A stretch of 64,000 nucleotides of DNA from Diplolepis rosae (Eukaryota; Arthropoda; Insecta; Hymenoptera; Diplolepididae), in assembly GCA_030998225.1 (NCBI GenBank), contig JAPYXD010000678.1, forward strand, positions 806,001 to 870,000, in the 5' to 3' direction. Shown here in pieces: positions 46,300 through 57,171 of this stretch. The stretch's first letter is position 1. Every line of letters starts with the position of its first letter. Under the pieces are notes generated by a model, which ran no database searches, was not told where the DNA came from, and saw only the letters and a list, made by a program, of their open reading frames with translations. A program made the position numbers and the translations under genes.

Positions 46300-47309
46300 T
46301 CTGTATTATAAAGAGAAGGTATTGGTTTTATGTGAAACGTCACTTGGAATTTCCATCAAATCTTTTCGTTTTGAGACACTTTGAGTAAAAGAAAGTTTTA
46401 TACGAAATTGTCTGTTTGTCAATCTATCTGTAGGTCGTTATACTCGATAACTCTCCGCAGAATTGTCGGATTGAATTGAGCATTGGCATACATCATCGAG
46501 GCCGAAAAAGTAGGGAAAAGTTCGTTAACCAGCAGCCACATCCGACCAAAATTGTAAAAATAAGAGCATTTTATGTGTTTTTCAACAAAGTTAGGAAAGT
46601 TACAGTATGTTAAAACTTGAAAAAGAATCAATATAAAAATTCCACTTTTTACTAAAATTATACGAGATACCAAGAAAATGTTGTGATAAAATATTGTTTA
46701 CGACACAAAAAGAGCTACAAATTTGAATTGCGAAATTTTTTATAAGATGTATATTTTCTTTTTATTTTGAAAAAATCCTATTGAAAATCGAAAATTCAAT
46801 TTTTCAAACATATAATATAAGAAATGCGGAAAAAACTTAATAGTACAAAATTATTCGCTTTAGTAGGTTCTAAAAATCTTGTCTGACACAATTTCTGATA
46901 GAATGAATATTTTTCGTTTCATTTTTCAAATATAGGATTAAAATTTAAAAATTCCATTTTTTCAACAAATTATGTGAGATAGGAATAAGCTTTGAATTCA
47001 TTGTCGTTTTCTCAAATAAAGTGTGCAGTTGTTTTTTCTTTTTGAGATATTTGGAAGAAAATAAATTATTTTAATCATTTAATTAATTAGAAAGTTACAG
47101 ACATGTATATGGAAGATCGAGCGTGAAGCGCGAGTGTCATGAAGAGAATATATTTCTTAAGACCGATAAAGCCTTAAGAAAATTGAATTTCCTTTTCCAT
47201 TTGAAACCAAAAACAAATTTAGTAACTTTGAGAAAATGTAATTCACATTTACAGTATTATAAAATTGACTTGAGCTCCAGTATAAAATTACAAGAAATAA
47301 ACTTATATG
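46300..47309. repeat. Dispersed repeat R1, copy d (most complete)
   Basis: Runs from GAGAAGGTATTGGTTTTATG through GAATTGAGCATTGGCATAC, a series of AT-rich segments, ATCGAGCGTGAAGCGCGAG (47117-47135) and TAGTAACTTTGAGAAAATG. It defines the order of blocks in the family. A mariner starts directly after it. Confidence 0.75.
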
Positions 47310-47369
47310 TACCACTGTGGGCAAAAACTAAGGTAAATTTTGTTGTGAAATGAAAGATCTTTATTTATT

Positions 47370-47778
47370 TATCCAAATCAATTTCATCACCTTCAAAGTA
47401 ATCCCCTCCCGATATAATGCACTTATGCCAACGTTTTTTCCAAACGTTAAAACACTTGTTAGATTCGATTTCCGGAATTGCCTTCAAAAGCCATCTTCGA
47501 TTCGGCTTGTATCTCTTGAATCGTGTTAAAACGGTGTCCTCGGAGTGGTCTTTTGAGTTTTGGGGAATAGCCAGAAGTCACACGGAGCCAAATCAGGCGA
47601 ATATGGTGGTTGTGGAACGATATGCGTTGAGTTTTTAGCAAAATGGTCACGAAGAACGAGTGCAGTGTGAGACGGTGCATTATCGTGATGCAAAAACCAC
47701 GAGTTGTCTGCCCAAAATATCTTTTGAAACGGTGTTGAGTGATCCTCTTGAAATGCTAATAGTGTCAGCAAGGTCTCA
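47370..47778 (-). pseudogene. Mariner transposase, C-terminal part
   Basis: Minus strand reading gives ADNSWFLHHDNAPSHTALVL, with the second catalytic Asp in HHDN, then PQPPYSPDLAPCDFWLFPK, with the third Asp in PCDF, as expected for a mariner catalytic core. After a frame change near 47570 it continues KRPLRGHRFNTIQEIQAESK and, after another, KRWHKCIISGGDYFEGDE to a stop at about 47370. Two frameshifts and the missing central region make it non-functional. The N-terminal part of the same gene is at 49855-49990. Confidence 0.85.
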
Positions 47779-49854
47779 AATTGAGCACACCGATCAAATA
47801 AGGGCCTCTCCGCTCGAAAACGGGTAGAAGTATTGTCCACTTTCCAAATCGAGGCGAAAATTTTTTTTTTCAAAAAAACGTTAAACAAAAAATACTGTGA
47901 TGCTCAGCTCAATAAAGCGCATCTTTTTTGTTATATTAATTTTCTTCTCTGATAATTTGTTTATTCACTGTAAAATAAACAATAGGTTTTTTCATACCTT
48001 CGAAAATAAATGCCGTTTGGAACTAAAATTGCTGAAACTCAACTAATATTAAACCGATTTTGTTGAAATTTGGTTTGTGAATTCCCATGACGCTATACTC
48101 GGCACCGAAATCATAGAATTTTCAAAAAATATGATATTATTATTATTATTAATTAATTTATCAGCAGCGGTTGGAAATCAATCAATTTTTTTTCAACATG
48201 AGAGAAAGTTTTTTCCTATTGTAGATAGGAAAAACTTCTAGCGGCGGAGTTGGTGAGGATCGTTTGAAAAAGTTTTTGGGAAGAAATGATGTTAGTTGGA
48301 GCAATACTTGATGAGATAGAAACGTTTTACTGAGAGCGCGGCGGACAAAGTCGCTCGCGCGCCCGTTGTTCTCGTGCCCGTATTAAAAAAAAGAACATTT
48401 ACTTTGCATGCACTAAAAAAATTGCACTAAACAAAAAAATAATAAAATAAAATTGCACCAGATCAAGCTTTTATTTCTAATATAAACTATGCATTAAAAA
48501 TTTAACATCTACCTTACTAGTTTATTTTAATTTAGAGAAACTGTTTCTCTTTAACTTTCGCAGTTTTGTTTCGGAATTATCTTTTAAAACAGTCGTTTTC
48601 GCTAATGTCATAGATTTTTCTACTTTTTCTTTTGCACAATTTTTCCCAAATTTTTCGTTGTATTCAAATTCAAAGAGGAATCTTTAATTATTTTGTGAAA
48701 AAATTCTTTACCTTCTGAACTTAAATAACGAAGCAAAGACTTGGCATCAGTGATTTTTGCTGTACTTATGCCAATGGAACTCGCAACTTCTGTTTTCTGT
48801 ATACAATACACATAAAATGAAACTGTAGAGATTATTTAAGTACGATTTTATAAAATAAATAATATCAAAAATTCATCTAGTGCAATTTTCGGAATAAATT
48901 AATTATCTCATCGCTGAGCATGTATTTCCAACGGATACAAATACAGAATAAAAAAAGATGTAATTACAAAATGTAGAAGCACGTAATAAGAAATTCTCTG
49001 AATACATTAATCCGGTCATTTTCTATTATTTTGCATGAAAGGCATAATTTTAAATTATATTGCATAATTTGCGACGCTCTTTGAATTTCACAATGTCAGA
49101 AGGTGTAATATGTCTAAGATTCTAAGTTGAAAAAGATAAGTGTCAGTGGTTTTGTAACTAATGAAACTTATAAACAATTTCATTGTAAATGTTGAAAATA
49201 AATTTTTTCACAACCATCGTTCAATTGCATGCAAAGTAAATGTATTTTTTTTATACGGACACGAGAAGAACGGGCGCTCGAGCGACTTTGTCCGCGCTCT
49301 CAGTAAAACGTTTCTATCTCATCAAGTATTGCTCCAACTAACATCACTTTTTCCCAAAAACTTTTTCAAACGATCCTCACCAACTCCTCCGCTGGAAGTT
49401 TTTCCTAGCTTCAATAGGAAAAAACTTCCTCGCATGTCGAAAAAAAATTGATTGATTTCCAACCGCTGTTGATAAATTAATTAATAATAATAATAATATC
49501 ATATTTTTTGAAAATTCTATGATTTCGGTGCCGAATATAGCGTCATGGGAATTCACAAACCAAATTTCAAAAAAATCGGTTGAATATTAGTTGAGTTTCA
49601 GCAATTTTAGTTCCAAACGGCATTTATTTTCGAAGGTATGAAAAAACCTATTGTTTATTTTACAGTGAATAAACAAATTATCAGGAAAGAAAATTAATAT
49701 ATCAAAAAAGACGCGCTTTATTAAGTTGAGCATCACAGTATTTTTTGTTTAACGTTTTTTTGAAAAAAAGAATTTTCGCCTCCATTTGAAAAGTGGACAA
49801 TACTTCTACCCGTTTTCGAGCGGAGAGGCCCTTATTTGATCGGTGTGCTCAATT
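47779..49854. mobile_element. 2.1 kb element with ~610-bp TIRs, nested in mariner
   Basis: AATTGAGCACACCGATCAAA at the left and TTTGATCGGTGTGCTCAATT at the right. Arms 47779-48390 and 49245-49854 stay complementary almost throughout, including GGTAGAAGTATTGTCC and a GC-rich inner end AGTCGCTCGCGCGCCCG. The unique centre (about 850 bp) carries a small coding remnant at 48540-48811. No matching duplication is seen beside the ends, so the true limits or the superfamily remain open. The insertion coincides with loss of the middle of the mariner transposase. Confidence 0.8.
48540..48811 (-). pseudogene. Unrecognised frameshifted coding remnant
   Basis: A minus-strand frame reads KTEVASSIGISTAKITDAKS then LLRYLSSEGKEFFHKIIKD, and after a one-base shift near 48660 continues NEKFGKNCAKEKVEKSMTLA and LKDNSETKLRKLKR to a stop at about 48540. 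The start is preceded on the same strand by TGTATTGTATACAG, a plausible 3' splice site, so this may be a terminal exon rather than an ATG-started gene. The basic C-terminal tail and position in the centre of a long-TIR element suggest the remains of its transposase or an accessory protein. I cannot place it in a family. Confidence 0.4.
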
Positions 49855-49990
49855 GTCAATCGACGATTTTTGTGCACTAATTCTTTGATTTGATTGACGT
49901 GTTGCTCGTCAGTTGATGTTGATGGTCGTCCGGAGCGTTCCAGGTCATCAACACGTTCTCTGCCTTCTTTGTAGTAACTATGTAACAAAT
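49855..49990 (-). pseudogene. Mariner transposase, N-terminal part
   Basis: Minus strand reads MLHSYYKEGRERVDDLERSG, then RPSTSTDEQHVNQIKELVHK and NRRLTI, where it meets the end of the nested element. This is the linker after the first helix-turn-helix and the beginning of the second one in mariner transposases (GRPSTS is the typical GRPR-like hinge). It pairs with the C-terminal fragment at 47370-47778 as one interrupted gene. Confidence 0.8.
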
Positions 49991-50124
49991 GATTACATTG
50001 ACATGAAAATTGGCACAGATGTCACTAACAGTAGGACCAACATAAAAATAAAAGAGTTTGCCCGAATCGTTTAGCTCGCGAAGTTTAAATTAAAAATTCA
50101 CCTTAGTTTTTGCCCACAGTAGTA

Positions 50125-51390
50125 TGCGAAGAATATAAGACCGAGTGCGAAGCGCGTGATGAGAATGTGCCCGTGAGGCGGGCAGATTTTTTTTTATTGC
50201 CCTTGTCCTTATTGAGTTATCAAACTTGACAAACTGTTTTCAACCATGTCAATATTTGAATTTGTTATATTAATTAACTTGATGGTTAATCATGTTAAAA
50301 GTGTACATATATTACAGGTAGATAAAAAATTAATAATTCTACTATTTAAGTACTTATCTATATAATGTTATCTTCGATAAATATGTATAATATAATTGGA
50401 ATTGAAGATTATAAAATTTGAATCAATAGTCTGCTTGATGTTTTCTATATTTGCTCTATAGATGGTGCTAGTGTACTTTGAAGGGGTAATAAAATATAGG
50501 TCGGTCGGTAAATTATCCTCAAAGAGGGTAAGCTGACCACTGATCTCTATAATACGCTAGATTGGAAAGGTATTATATAACCACACGAGGCTCTGTTCAC
50601 CTTAGGGCCACCAATGTAAAGCTTGGGTTGATATTCCACATTTGAATGCTCCTTGATGTAAAAAATTATGCGCTTCTGTAAGGTAGTATTTTAAGCCACA
50701 GTAGTTGTCAGTGCCTCTCTCAATTGTATTATAATTCACTTGAAAATATCTGGGATGCTAATGTGAAGATATTACAGGATGATTACTCAATACTTCTACC
50801 TGTTGCATCTACCCGTTTACATATGTTTCAATAATTCCAAATATAATTTTTAGATCCAGAAAAATCTAACATTTTAGAGCATGTAATACTTCGTTTATAG
50901 GCAAAAAATAAATAAAATCATCAACTCTAAATCCGAAATAAGGTTGATCTGAGGGTCGCTACTTTTTCTGGAATCCTAGAAAACAGGGAAAGGTCAGAGA
51001 ATTTAATATCATATGGAAAAGACAGGGGAATTTTAAAGATTAACTTAAATTTCTAAAAAAAAGTATGAAGTTGATAAAATTATATTGGTAAATTTTAAAA
51101 ATGTAGACTGAAGTTTTAAACTGTGCATCACAAACTATTACAATTCAGCCACGCTGAATAGCTAAATCAATAATTTCTAAAACGTTTTAAAGATAGCATT
51201 GTTTTATGATGTTTTTGAGTGAAGACTACTAAACTGTAACAGAATTTTTATAAAATTAATCATAAAATTAGGAAACTGTAACAAAATTTTCAGTTACATG
51301 TAATTGCATAAAACTTCAGTTACCCAAAAAGTAACATTTCCCTGTTACAAGTTTAAGAATTTCTAGATACAAGTATTAGGATATTCATTA
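50125..51390. other. Short R1-like scrap, then AT-rich sequence
   Basis: 50130-50190 contains CCGAGTGCGAAGCGCGTGAT and TGCCCGTGAGGCGGGCAGA, hairpins like those of R1. The remainder shows no coding remnant. From about 51230, CAGTTACATGTAATTGCATA-type motifs match the 29706-29893 sequence. Confidence 0.45.
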
Positions 51391-51392
51391 CC

Positions 51393-52090
51393 ATCTAATC
51401 AAATTTGACCCGGACTGGTCCAGTTAAACCGCGCGCGTAATCCGAAACGGTAAAAAGTCTTTTTTCTAGGTTGGTAACACCTTCTTTGACAGTCGTGTGA
51501 AGTTTGAGCGGGATACATCCATTAGTGTGTGTTTGGCAGCTATTGGTTTACGACGCGAAAAGTTTGTCTGGCGATTTTTACTGTGGAGAAAAAAATTGAA
51601 CAACGAGTTTGCTTGAAATTTTGTGTTTTCAATGGAATCACGGCTACGAAATCATTGAAAATGTTGCAGAAGTGTGTTGGGGAGTCCATCCACCTCTGTT
51701 AACGACGATAACGTCGAAAAAGTGAAGAAAATTGTGCTCGAACATCGTCATGTTGGCATTAGAGAGGTAGCAGAGGCTCTCAACATTTCTTATGGATCGA
51801 CTCCACACATTGTTGTTCATGTGACTATGACTTTGTTCTGTTTCCAAAACTCAAATATCCGCTTCGGGGAACGCGCCATGAGTCGATTGAGGCCATAAAA
51901 AAAATTCGCTGAAGGAACTAAAGGTCATACCGGCTGAGGCCTATGAAAAGTATATGGAAAATAGTATTAACCGTTGGCATGCTTATATTGGCTCAAAATG
52001 AGCCTATTATGAAGGCGATAATAAAGATTTGTATTAAAATACATAAAAATGATGTATTTTTTAACCAGTCCTGGTTAAATTTAATCAGAT
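51393..52090 (+). mobile_element. Internally deleted mariner, ~700 bp
   Basis: Imperfect TIRs: ATCTAATCAAATTTGACC at the left and GGTTAAATTTAATCAGAT at the right. The transposase relic inside joins an N-terminal DNA-binding part directly to the extreme C-terminus, so the catalytic region was deleted. Confidence 0.75.
51578..52000 (+). pseudogene. Mariner transposase with catalytic core deleted
   Basis: Reads VEKKIEQRVCLKFCVFNGIT then ATKSLKMLQKC (first helix-turn-helix), GSPSTSVNDDNVEKVKKIVL and EHRHVGIREVAEALNISYGS (linker and second helix-turn-helix, 51674-51800), then jumps to a segment equivalent to FLFPKLKYPLRGTRH near the C-terminus, followed in other frames by LKELKVIPAEAYEKYMEN and INRWHAYIGSK ending in TGA at about 52000. 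All three catalytic Asp residues are gone. Frame changes occur near 51690 and 51850-51900. Such a product could at most bind ends. Confidence 0.85.
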
Positions 52091-52148
52091 TGTACTTTGT
52101 AACTGAAAATTAAGAAATTGTTTCGTAAATTTACTAAAAAGTAACTGA

Positions 52149-55100
52149 CAAGGAATGTTTTTTGGGTGTCCACCTCCGATTTTTTCCTCCTTTAAATATG
52201 TGATAGAGCATCAAAAATTAAGAGACACGTGTTTTTTCTTATTTGACTGAAACTTGGCAGTAATTATGTGTACGTCAAAACATATTTGACAGATAGTGCA
52301 AATATTAATCTTCGCCATTATAATGGGTAAAACTACCCTTAGTCGTATATACTCCTAATAAAAAATCTTGCTTAAATTTGAAAATAGATTATTTTTAATG
52401 AAGAAATAATTTTACTCTTGTTAAATAATACAATAGAAAGAAGTTTTGGAAAAAAATTATATGAATATACCCTTATTTGGGGGTAAACAAGCCTTGAATG
52501 AATAAATTCTCAAATTAACACGTATTGAACTATAATTTCCGCCTTTTTGAAGCACAAATCTGTTAAGTTAATTAAAAGTAGTATTATATGAGAGTACCGA
52601 TATTATTACATCCTTATTAAAGGGCTAAAATCACCCTTCGCATTCATAAGTTGCTAATTAAATATAATAATTTAAACCACCCTCGTAGAAACTTCACAGA
52701 AGAATTAAGGAATTTATGAAAGTAAAGTTGTGTTTATTATTCTCAAAATATTCGCTGTTGAGTTAACATTATCTTATAATGCTGCCTAAACTTTTAGCAA
52801 TTTATTTGCTAATCTAGAAGTAGATGGTAACATAAATTAATTCAGCAAATTGCTGTCTAACAAGGATATTATTTACCATATTGAACAATCTGAATTGTAT
52901 AAATGTACATAGTAAATTAGTTACTACATTACAATTAATTCTTAAATGATTCCAGATAACAATGTAGAAGTGATATTCGTGGAAAAAATGTTTCAAACAA
53001 AGAGGTTTTTTGCACCATGAGCATCTGACTATTGGTATTTGATCACATTATGCACATTTTATTTGTGTATTCTCACCAAAAGCGAAGTCAACGGGATTTT
53101 TGGTCTTCTAACCTATTTTCTACATACCCACTTTTATACCAGGAATACTGAAAAAGATTCGTGTACTGAGGAGAAGATAACTGATTATGAATAAAGGATT
53201 GAAGTTTAATAATATTATTTCGTAAATGGAGATTAATGTCTTCTTCGTATAGCAATACATTATCAGAGAAGCGTCTAACATAATTTTTCCAAACTCAAAA
53301 TCCATAAACATCTAGTGGTTGTATGTTTGAAGTTGTGCCTTTTGGTATTGACTTAAGTACAATATCTTTGCCTTCACGTTTCTGTTGATGTACGCTTCTC
53401 TCACAGTGTCCAGTCCATGAATTCAACAGCAGCATACTCTTTTCTTTAGTACTGGGATAAAAGATTTCTCGCAGCCATGTATTAAAGAGATCTACATTAA
53501 AAAAGAATGTAAAATATTTATTAAGCAACATTTCCATAAAAAAATGTCATTAATTACTGTGAGTAGTATGGTAAGATTAAATTTAATACTTGATATAAGT
53601 TATTTCAACGTAAATATTAGCAATGATGTAAGTATTACTATTATGTAAATATTTGCTATTGAATAGTTAGTTATTGTTTAAATGTCTATAACTGTAATTG
53701 TCGTGATTAAAAATTAACTTTATACCTGATGTAACCTTTCCAGGCTTTGATGCCTTCACATATACATTTGTTGGCCTAAATAAAGTCTTTTCTACTGTTA
53801 ATCCAAACTGTCCGTCTTTTTCTTTTAAAACTATAAATGATGGTGACAACAGCCTTTTGTTAGCAGTCACTGTTGGTTGTATCGTATAATTGTGAGTTGT
53901 AGACGAAACAGACTGCACAACACATTCTACCTTTTTTTGACCTTCACATTCTAAACTTCGCCCAGAATGGATTTCTAACTGAAATTCACTTTCATCAGAA
54001 TTATACAAATTGTCAGGCCCATATTCTTTTACTAACGGCTTTATCTCTTGAACGAATTTCTGGGCTATTGTTTTCAACTTCTCATCATCCTCTAAAGTCT
54101 TTCGAGTCACAAATTTTGTTATTTTTCGTGAAACGATATGATGTGCCTTCTTAAAATGGTACACCCAACTACGTGAAGCTTTAAAAAGTATATTCTTATT
54201 ACCTTCATCATTGTATGCTTCTAGAGCTCAACGTCGAAGATCTCTGTCGTGTACGATACGTCCCGTATTAACTGCACTTCTAAATTTATTCAGTACGCAT
54301 TCAGAAATTCGCATTAATACATCCCTTTTATTTCCACCAGTTTCAATTTGGATAGCCCATCGTCTTAACTGACGCTCTGATGACACAAGTCTGAAATTGT
54401 GTTGCACAGTACTCAATTTACGATATTTTTTTACTCCTTGTTTCCAGAATGACACTGGCTTGCGTTTATATTCTGGATCAATATCATCATTGTGTGCCAA
54501 ACATACCTCTACAGGTTCGTCATCTGTCCATCTCCCATCATCATCATCTTCTATTGCTTCAGCTTGATAAACATTAAAAGGTTCCTCAAAATCTAATGAA
54601 GAATGCTCCAAAGTTTCCACTGTATGATATTGCAAAATGCAATCCAATAATATTTTTTGAATTACTTCCTTTATTTCTATTTCTTCTCTGATGACAGGCG
54701 TGTCTGCCAAATACATATTTTGAAATGTTGCTAATAAAAGATTTATGACATTTAATGGATTTATAATCATATTGATTTATTACTAAACCATGAACTTGTA
54801 CGTTCTACAATCACTTTCGCAAGTATACTGATGGGTACTGGTAAAATTTTCGCAATGCAGCTGGCCTGCGTCACACAGCATTTACAAAAATAGAAATCGT
54901 ATCAACAACATTTTGAAACACTAAAAATACACGGATGACATCATTGGGGATTTGCTGAATTCATTTATGTTACCATCTACTTCTAGATTAGCAAATAAAT
55001 TGCTAAAAGTTTAGGCAGCATTATAAGATAATGTTAACTCAACAGTGAATATTTTGAGAATAATAAACACAGCTTTACTTTCATAAATTCCTTAATTCCT

Positions 55101-55741
55101 CTGTGAAGTTTCTACGAGGGTAGTTTAAATTATTATATTTAATTAGCAATTTATGAATGCGAAGGGTGATTAGCCCTTAAATAAGGATGTAATAATATCA
55201 GTACTCTCATATAATACTACTTTTAATTAACTTAACAGATTTGTGCTTTAAAATGCGGAAATTATAGTTCAATACGTGTTAATTTAAGAATTTATTCATT
55301 TAAGGCTTGTTTACCCCAAAATAAGGGTATATTCATATAATTTGTTTCCAAAACTTCTATCTATTGTATTATTTAACAAGAGTAAAATTATTTCTTCATT
55401 AAAAATAATCTATTTTCAAATTTAAGCAAGATTTTTTATTAGGAGTATATACGACTAAGGGTAGTTTTACCCATTATAAGGGCGAAAAATAATATTTGCA
55501 CTATCTGTCAAATACGTTTAGACGTAACATAATTACTGCCAAGTTTCATTCAAATCGGTCGGCTATAAGTGCTTAAAATAATCAAAATATAATTTTTGAG
55601 CGAAACTTCAAGGGCTCATTTCACCCCTTAAAACTTATTTTGGGCAGTTAAGAAAAAACACGCATCTCTTAGTTTTTGATGCTCTATCACATATTTAAAG
55701 GAGAAAAAAATCGGAGGAGAACACCTAAAAAACATTCCTTG
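52149..55741 (-). mobile_element. 3.6 kb DDE transposon with ~700-bp TIRs and TGA duplication
   Basis: Ends CAAGGAATGTTTTTTGGGTG and ACACCTAAAAAACATTCCTTG-type complement. Arms extend to about 52850 and from about 54945, broken by a ~90-bp block present only in the right arm (about 55555-55650). TGA stands on both sides (52146-52148, 55742-55744). An inverse paralogous sequence at 29706-29893 shows the target uninterrupted with a single TGA equivalent (AAGTAATTGAATTTTC). One intron-containing transposase gene is encoded on the minus strand. Confidence 0.85.
52944..54770 (-). pseudogene. DDE transposase with intron and Cys-rich C-terminus
   Basis: Exon 1 (54770-53726) starts MIINPLNVINLLLATFQNMY, includes an acidic stretch (EAIEDDDDGRW), and a DNA-binding-like region around WAIQIETGGNKRDVLMRISE. 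A TGA at 54228-54230 follows DRDLRR, probably replacing Trp; the frame continues ILFKASRSWVYHFKKAHHIV. The catalytic domain follows: YNSDESEFQLEIHSGRSLE (first Asp) and VECVVQSVSSTTHNYTIQP. A 234-bp GT-AG intron (53725-53492) joins KVTS to DLFNTWLREIF in phase. Exon 2 has LLLNSWTGHCERS, where the second catalytic Asp seems replaced by Asn, and KGTTSNIQPLDVYGF (third Asp). After another stop it ends in a zinc-binding-like stretch, CDQIPIVRCSWCKKPLCLKH. The layout resembles DDE_1/pogo-related transposases (family assignment from memory of motifs). Inactive because of at least three stops and the Asp change. Confidence 0.8.
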
Positions 55742-55993
55742 TGAGTTTTCTGAAATTTTATCTTGATTTTACAAAACCTTAAGAAAAACATTCTCGTCAT
55801 GACACTCGCGCTTGGCGCTCGATTTTCTGTATACATGTCTGTAACTTCCTAATGAATTAAATGATTAAAATAATTTATTTTCTTCTAAATATCTAAATAA
55901 GAAAAAACAACTGCACACTTTATTTGAGCAAACGACAATGAATTCAAAGCTTATTCCGCATCTCACATAATTAGTTGAAAAAATGGAATTTTT

Positions 55994-56695
55994 CTTACTA
56001 CCCTAGTCGAAAGTACGTGGTTTCGGCACCAATTTCACGGCAGAAAGTCTAACTTTCATGCATTGGTCAAGCTATATGCACGCCCTCTATAATAGCGGGA
56101 GTAAAAACGTCGATAACCTCAAGCGTCAAAATTTGTTCGCTCTCTGCTAATGTTTATTAGTGGCAATTAGTGAATATTATTTAGAAAGTATTAGTAGTGA
56201 CTGAAGCGTAACAAAAATAAAAAATAAAAAATAAAAAATGAATGACATATCATCTGATAAATCGACAGATGAAGAAGAAATTAATAAAAACTTTGAAACT
56301 GAAGCACAATTAATAGTAGAAACTGGCACCTTAACCAAAAAGTCCGCTGACAGATACATGCTAGTCTATGATAATTAACAATGATGGAAACAAGAAAATA
56401 GAAATCTAAACCTTAATTTATAGATGTATTTGATGCTTGCCCCCCCCCCCCCCCCCGACCAGCAGCACTCGCTCCGCTCGTGCCGCAAATGTCGGGGCAG
56501 GCATCAATATATTCCAATGCCCACATGCAATTGTTTTCGTACTTTCGACCGGGTAGCAAGAAAAATAGTGTACACTACATGGGCAGAAATCTGAGAGCCC
56601 TGAACTGCGCGCCATGATGCCCTCGGCTTCGCCTCGGACATCATGGCGCGCAGGGCAGGAATCTCAACTTTCTGCCCTTGTTATGTAATATACTA
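55994..56695. mobile_element. 702-bp insertion with Crypton-like ORF and GC hairpins
   Basis: Comparison with R1 copy d shows the join GGAATTTTTAAATTTTAATC without it; the insert therefore spans about 55994-56695, possibly with a TTT duplication. It contains an inverted pair CTAGTCGAAAGTACG and CGTACTTTCGACCGGGTAG, a coding remnant (56238-56378), a 17-bp C run (56440-56456), and two strong hairpins: GATGCTTGCCCC...GGGGCAGGCATC (56428-56507) and GGGCAGAAATC...TTTCTGCCC (56581-56678) with a CCCTCGGCTTCGCCTCGG loop. Confidence 0.75.
56238..56378 (+). pseudogene. Possible Crypton tyrosine-recombinase N-terminus
   Basis: A 46-codon frame begins MNDISSDKSTDEEEINKNFE with an A-rich leader before the ATG and continues LIVETGTLTKKSADRYMLVY. 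The acidic start followed by L-x(4)-KSxxRYxxxY and, just past a TAA, a Trp (Q*WKQEN) is the usual opening of Crypton-type tyrosine recombinases, where this helix precedes the core-binding domain. Everything downstream, including the catalytic R-H-R-Y domain, is missing. The family call rests on one short motif. It lies in a clean 702-bp insertion, consistent with a non-autonomous derivative. Confidence 0.45.
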
Positions 56696-57171
56696 TTTAA
56701 ATTTTAATCCTATATTTGAAAAATGAAACGAAAAATATACATTCTATCAGAAATTGTGTCAGACAAGATTTGTAGAATCTACTAAAGCGAATAATTTTGT
56801 ACTATTACGTTTTTTCCGAATTTCATATATTATGTTTGAAAAATTGAATTTTCGATTTTCAATAGGATTTTTTCAAAATAAAAAGAAAATATACATCTTA
56901 TAAAAAATTTCACGATTCAAATTTGTAGCTCTTTTTGTGTCGTAAACAATCGTTTATTACAACATTTTCTTCGTATCTCGTATAATTTAAGTAAAAAATG
57001 GATTTTTTATATTGACTCTTTTTCAAGTTTTAAAATACTGTAACTTTCCTAATTTTGGTTTAATCGAAAAGTTTTATTGGGATAATTAGTAGTTATTCAT
57101 GAGCACTATCAGAAACCAATATTGCAATTTATGATATGAAAAAAAAAATTTTAAAAGACAAATAAATCTTT

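Larger units (their letters stand above)
47312..50122 (-). mobile_element. Mariner element split by a 2.1 kb nested element
   Basis: TIRs CCACTGTGGGCAAAAACTAA and TTAGTTTTTGCCCACAGTAG, flanked by TA (47310-47311, 50123-50124). Transposase C-terminus lies at 47370-47778 and N-terminus at 49855-49990; the middle is absent, replaced by 47779-49854. The element sits at the end of R1 copy d. Confidence 0.85.
55770..57160. repeat. Dispersed repeat R1, copy e (interrupted)
   Basis: Left part 55770-55993 has CATGACACTCGCGCTTGGCG and GCTTATTCCGCATCTCACAT; right part 56696-57130 has CCTATATTTGAAAAATGAAA and onward. Together they are the reverse complement of copy d, with a 702-bp insertion between. 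Confidence 0.75.

Noticed and set aside
39765..46673. Conserved protein suggested by similar minus-strand frames at 39765-39977 and 46419-46673
   Set aside because: The similarity follows from R1 DNA identity, frames shift and end differently, and other R1 copies have stops there.
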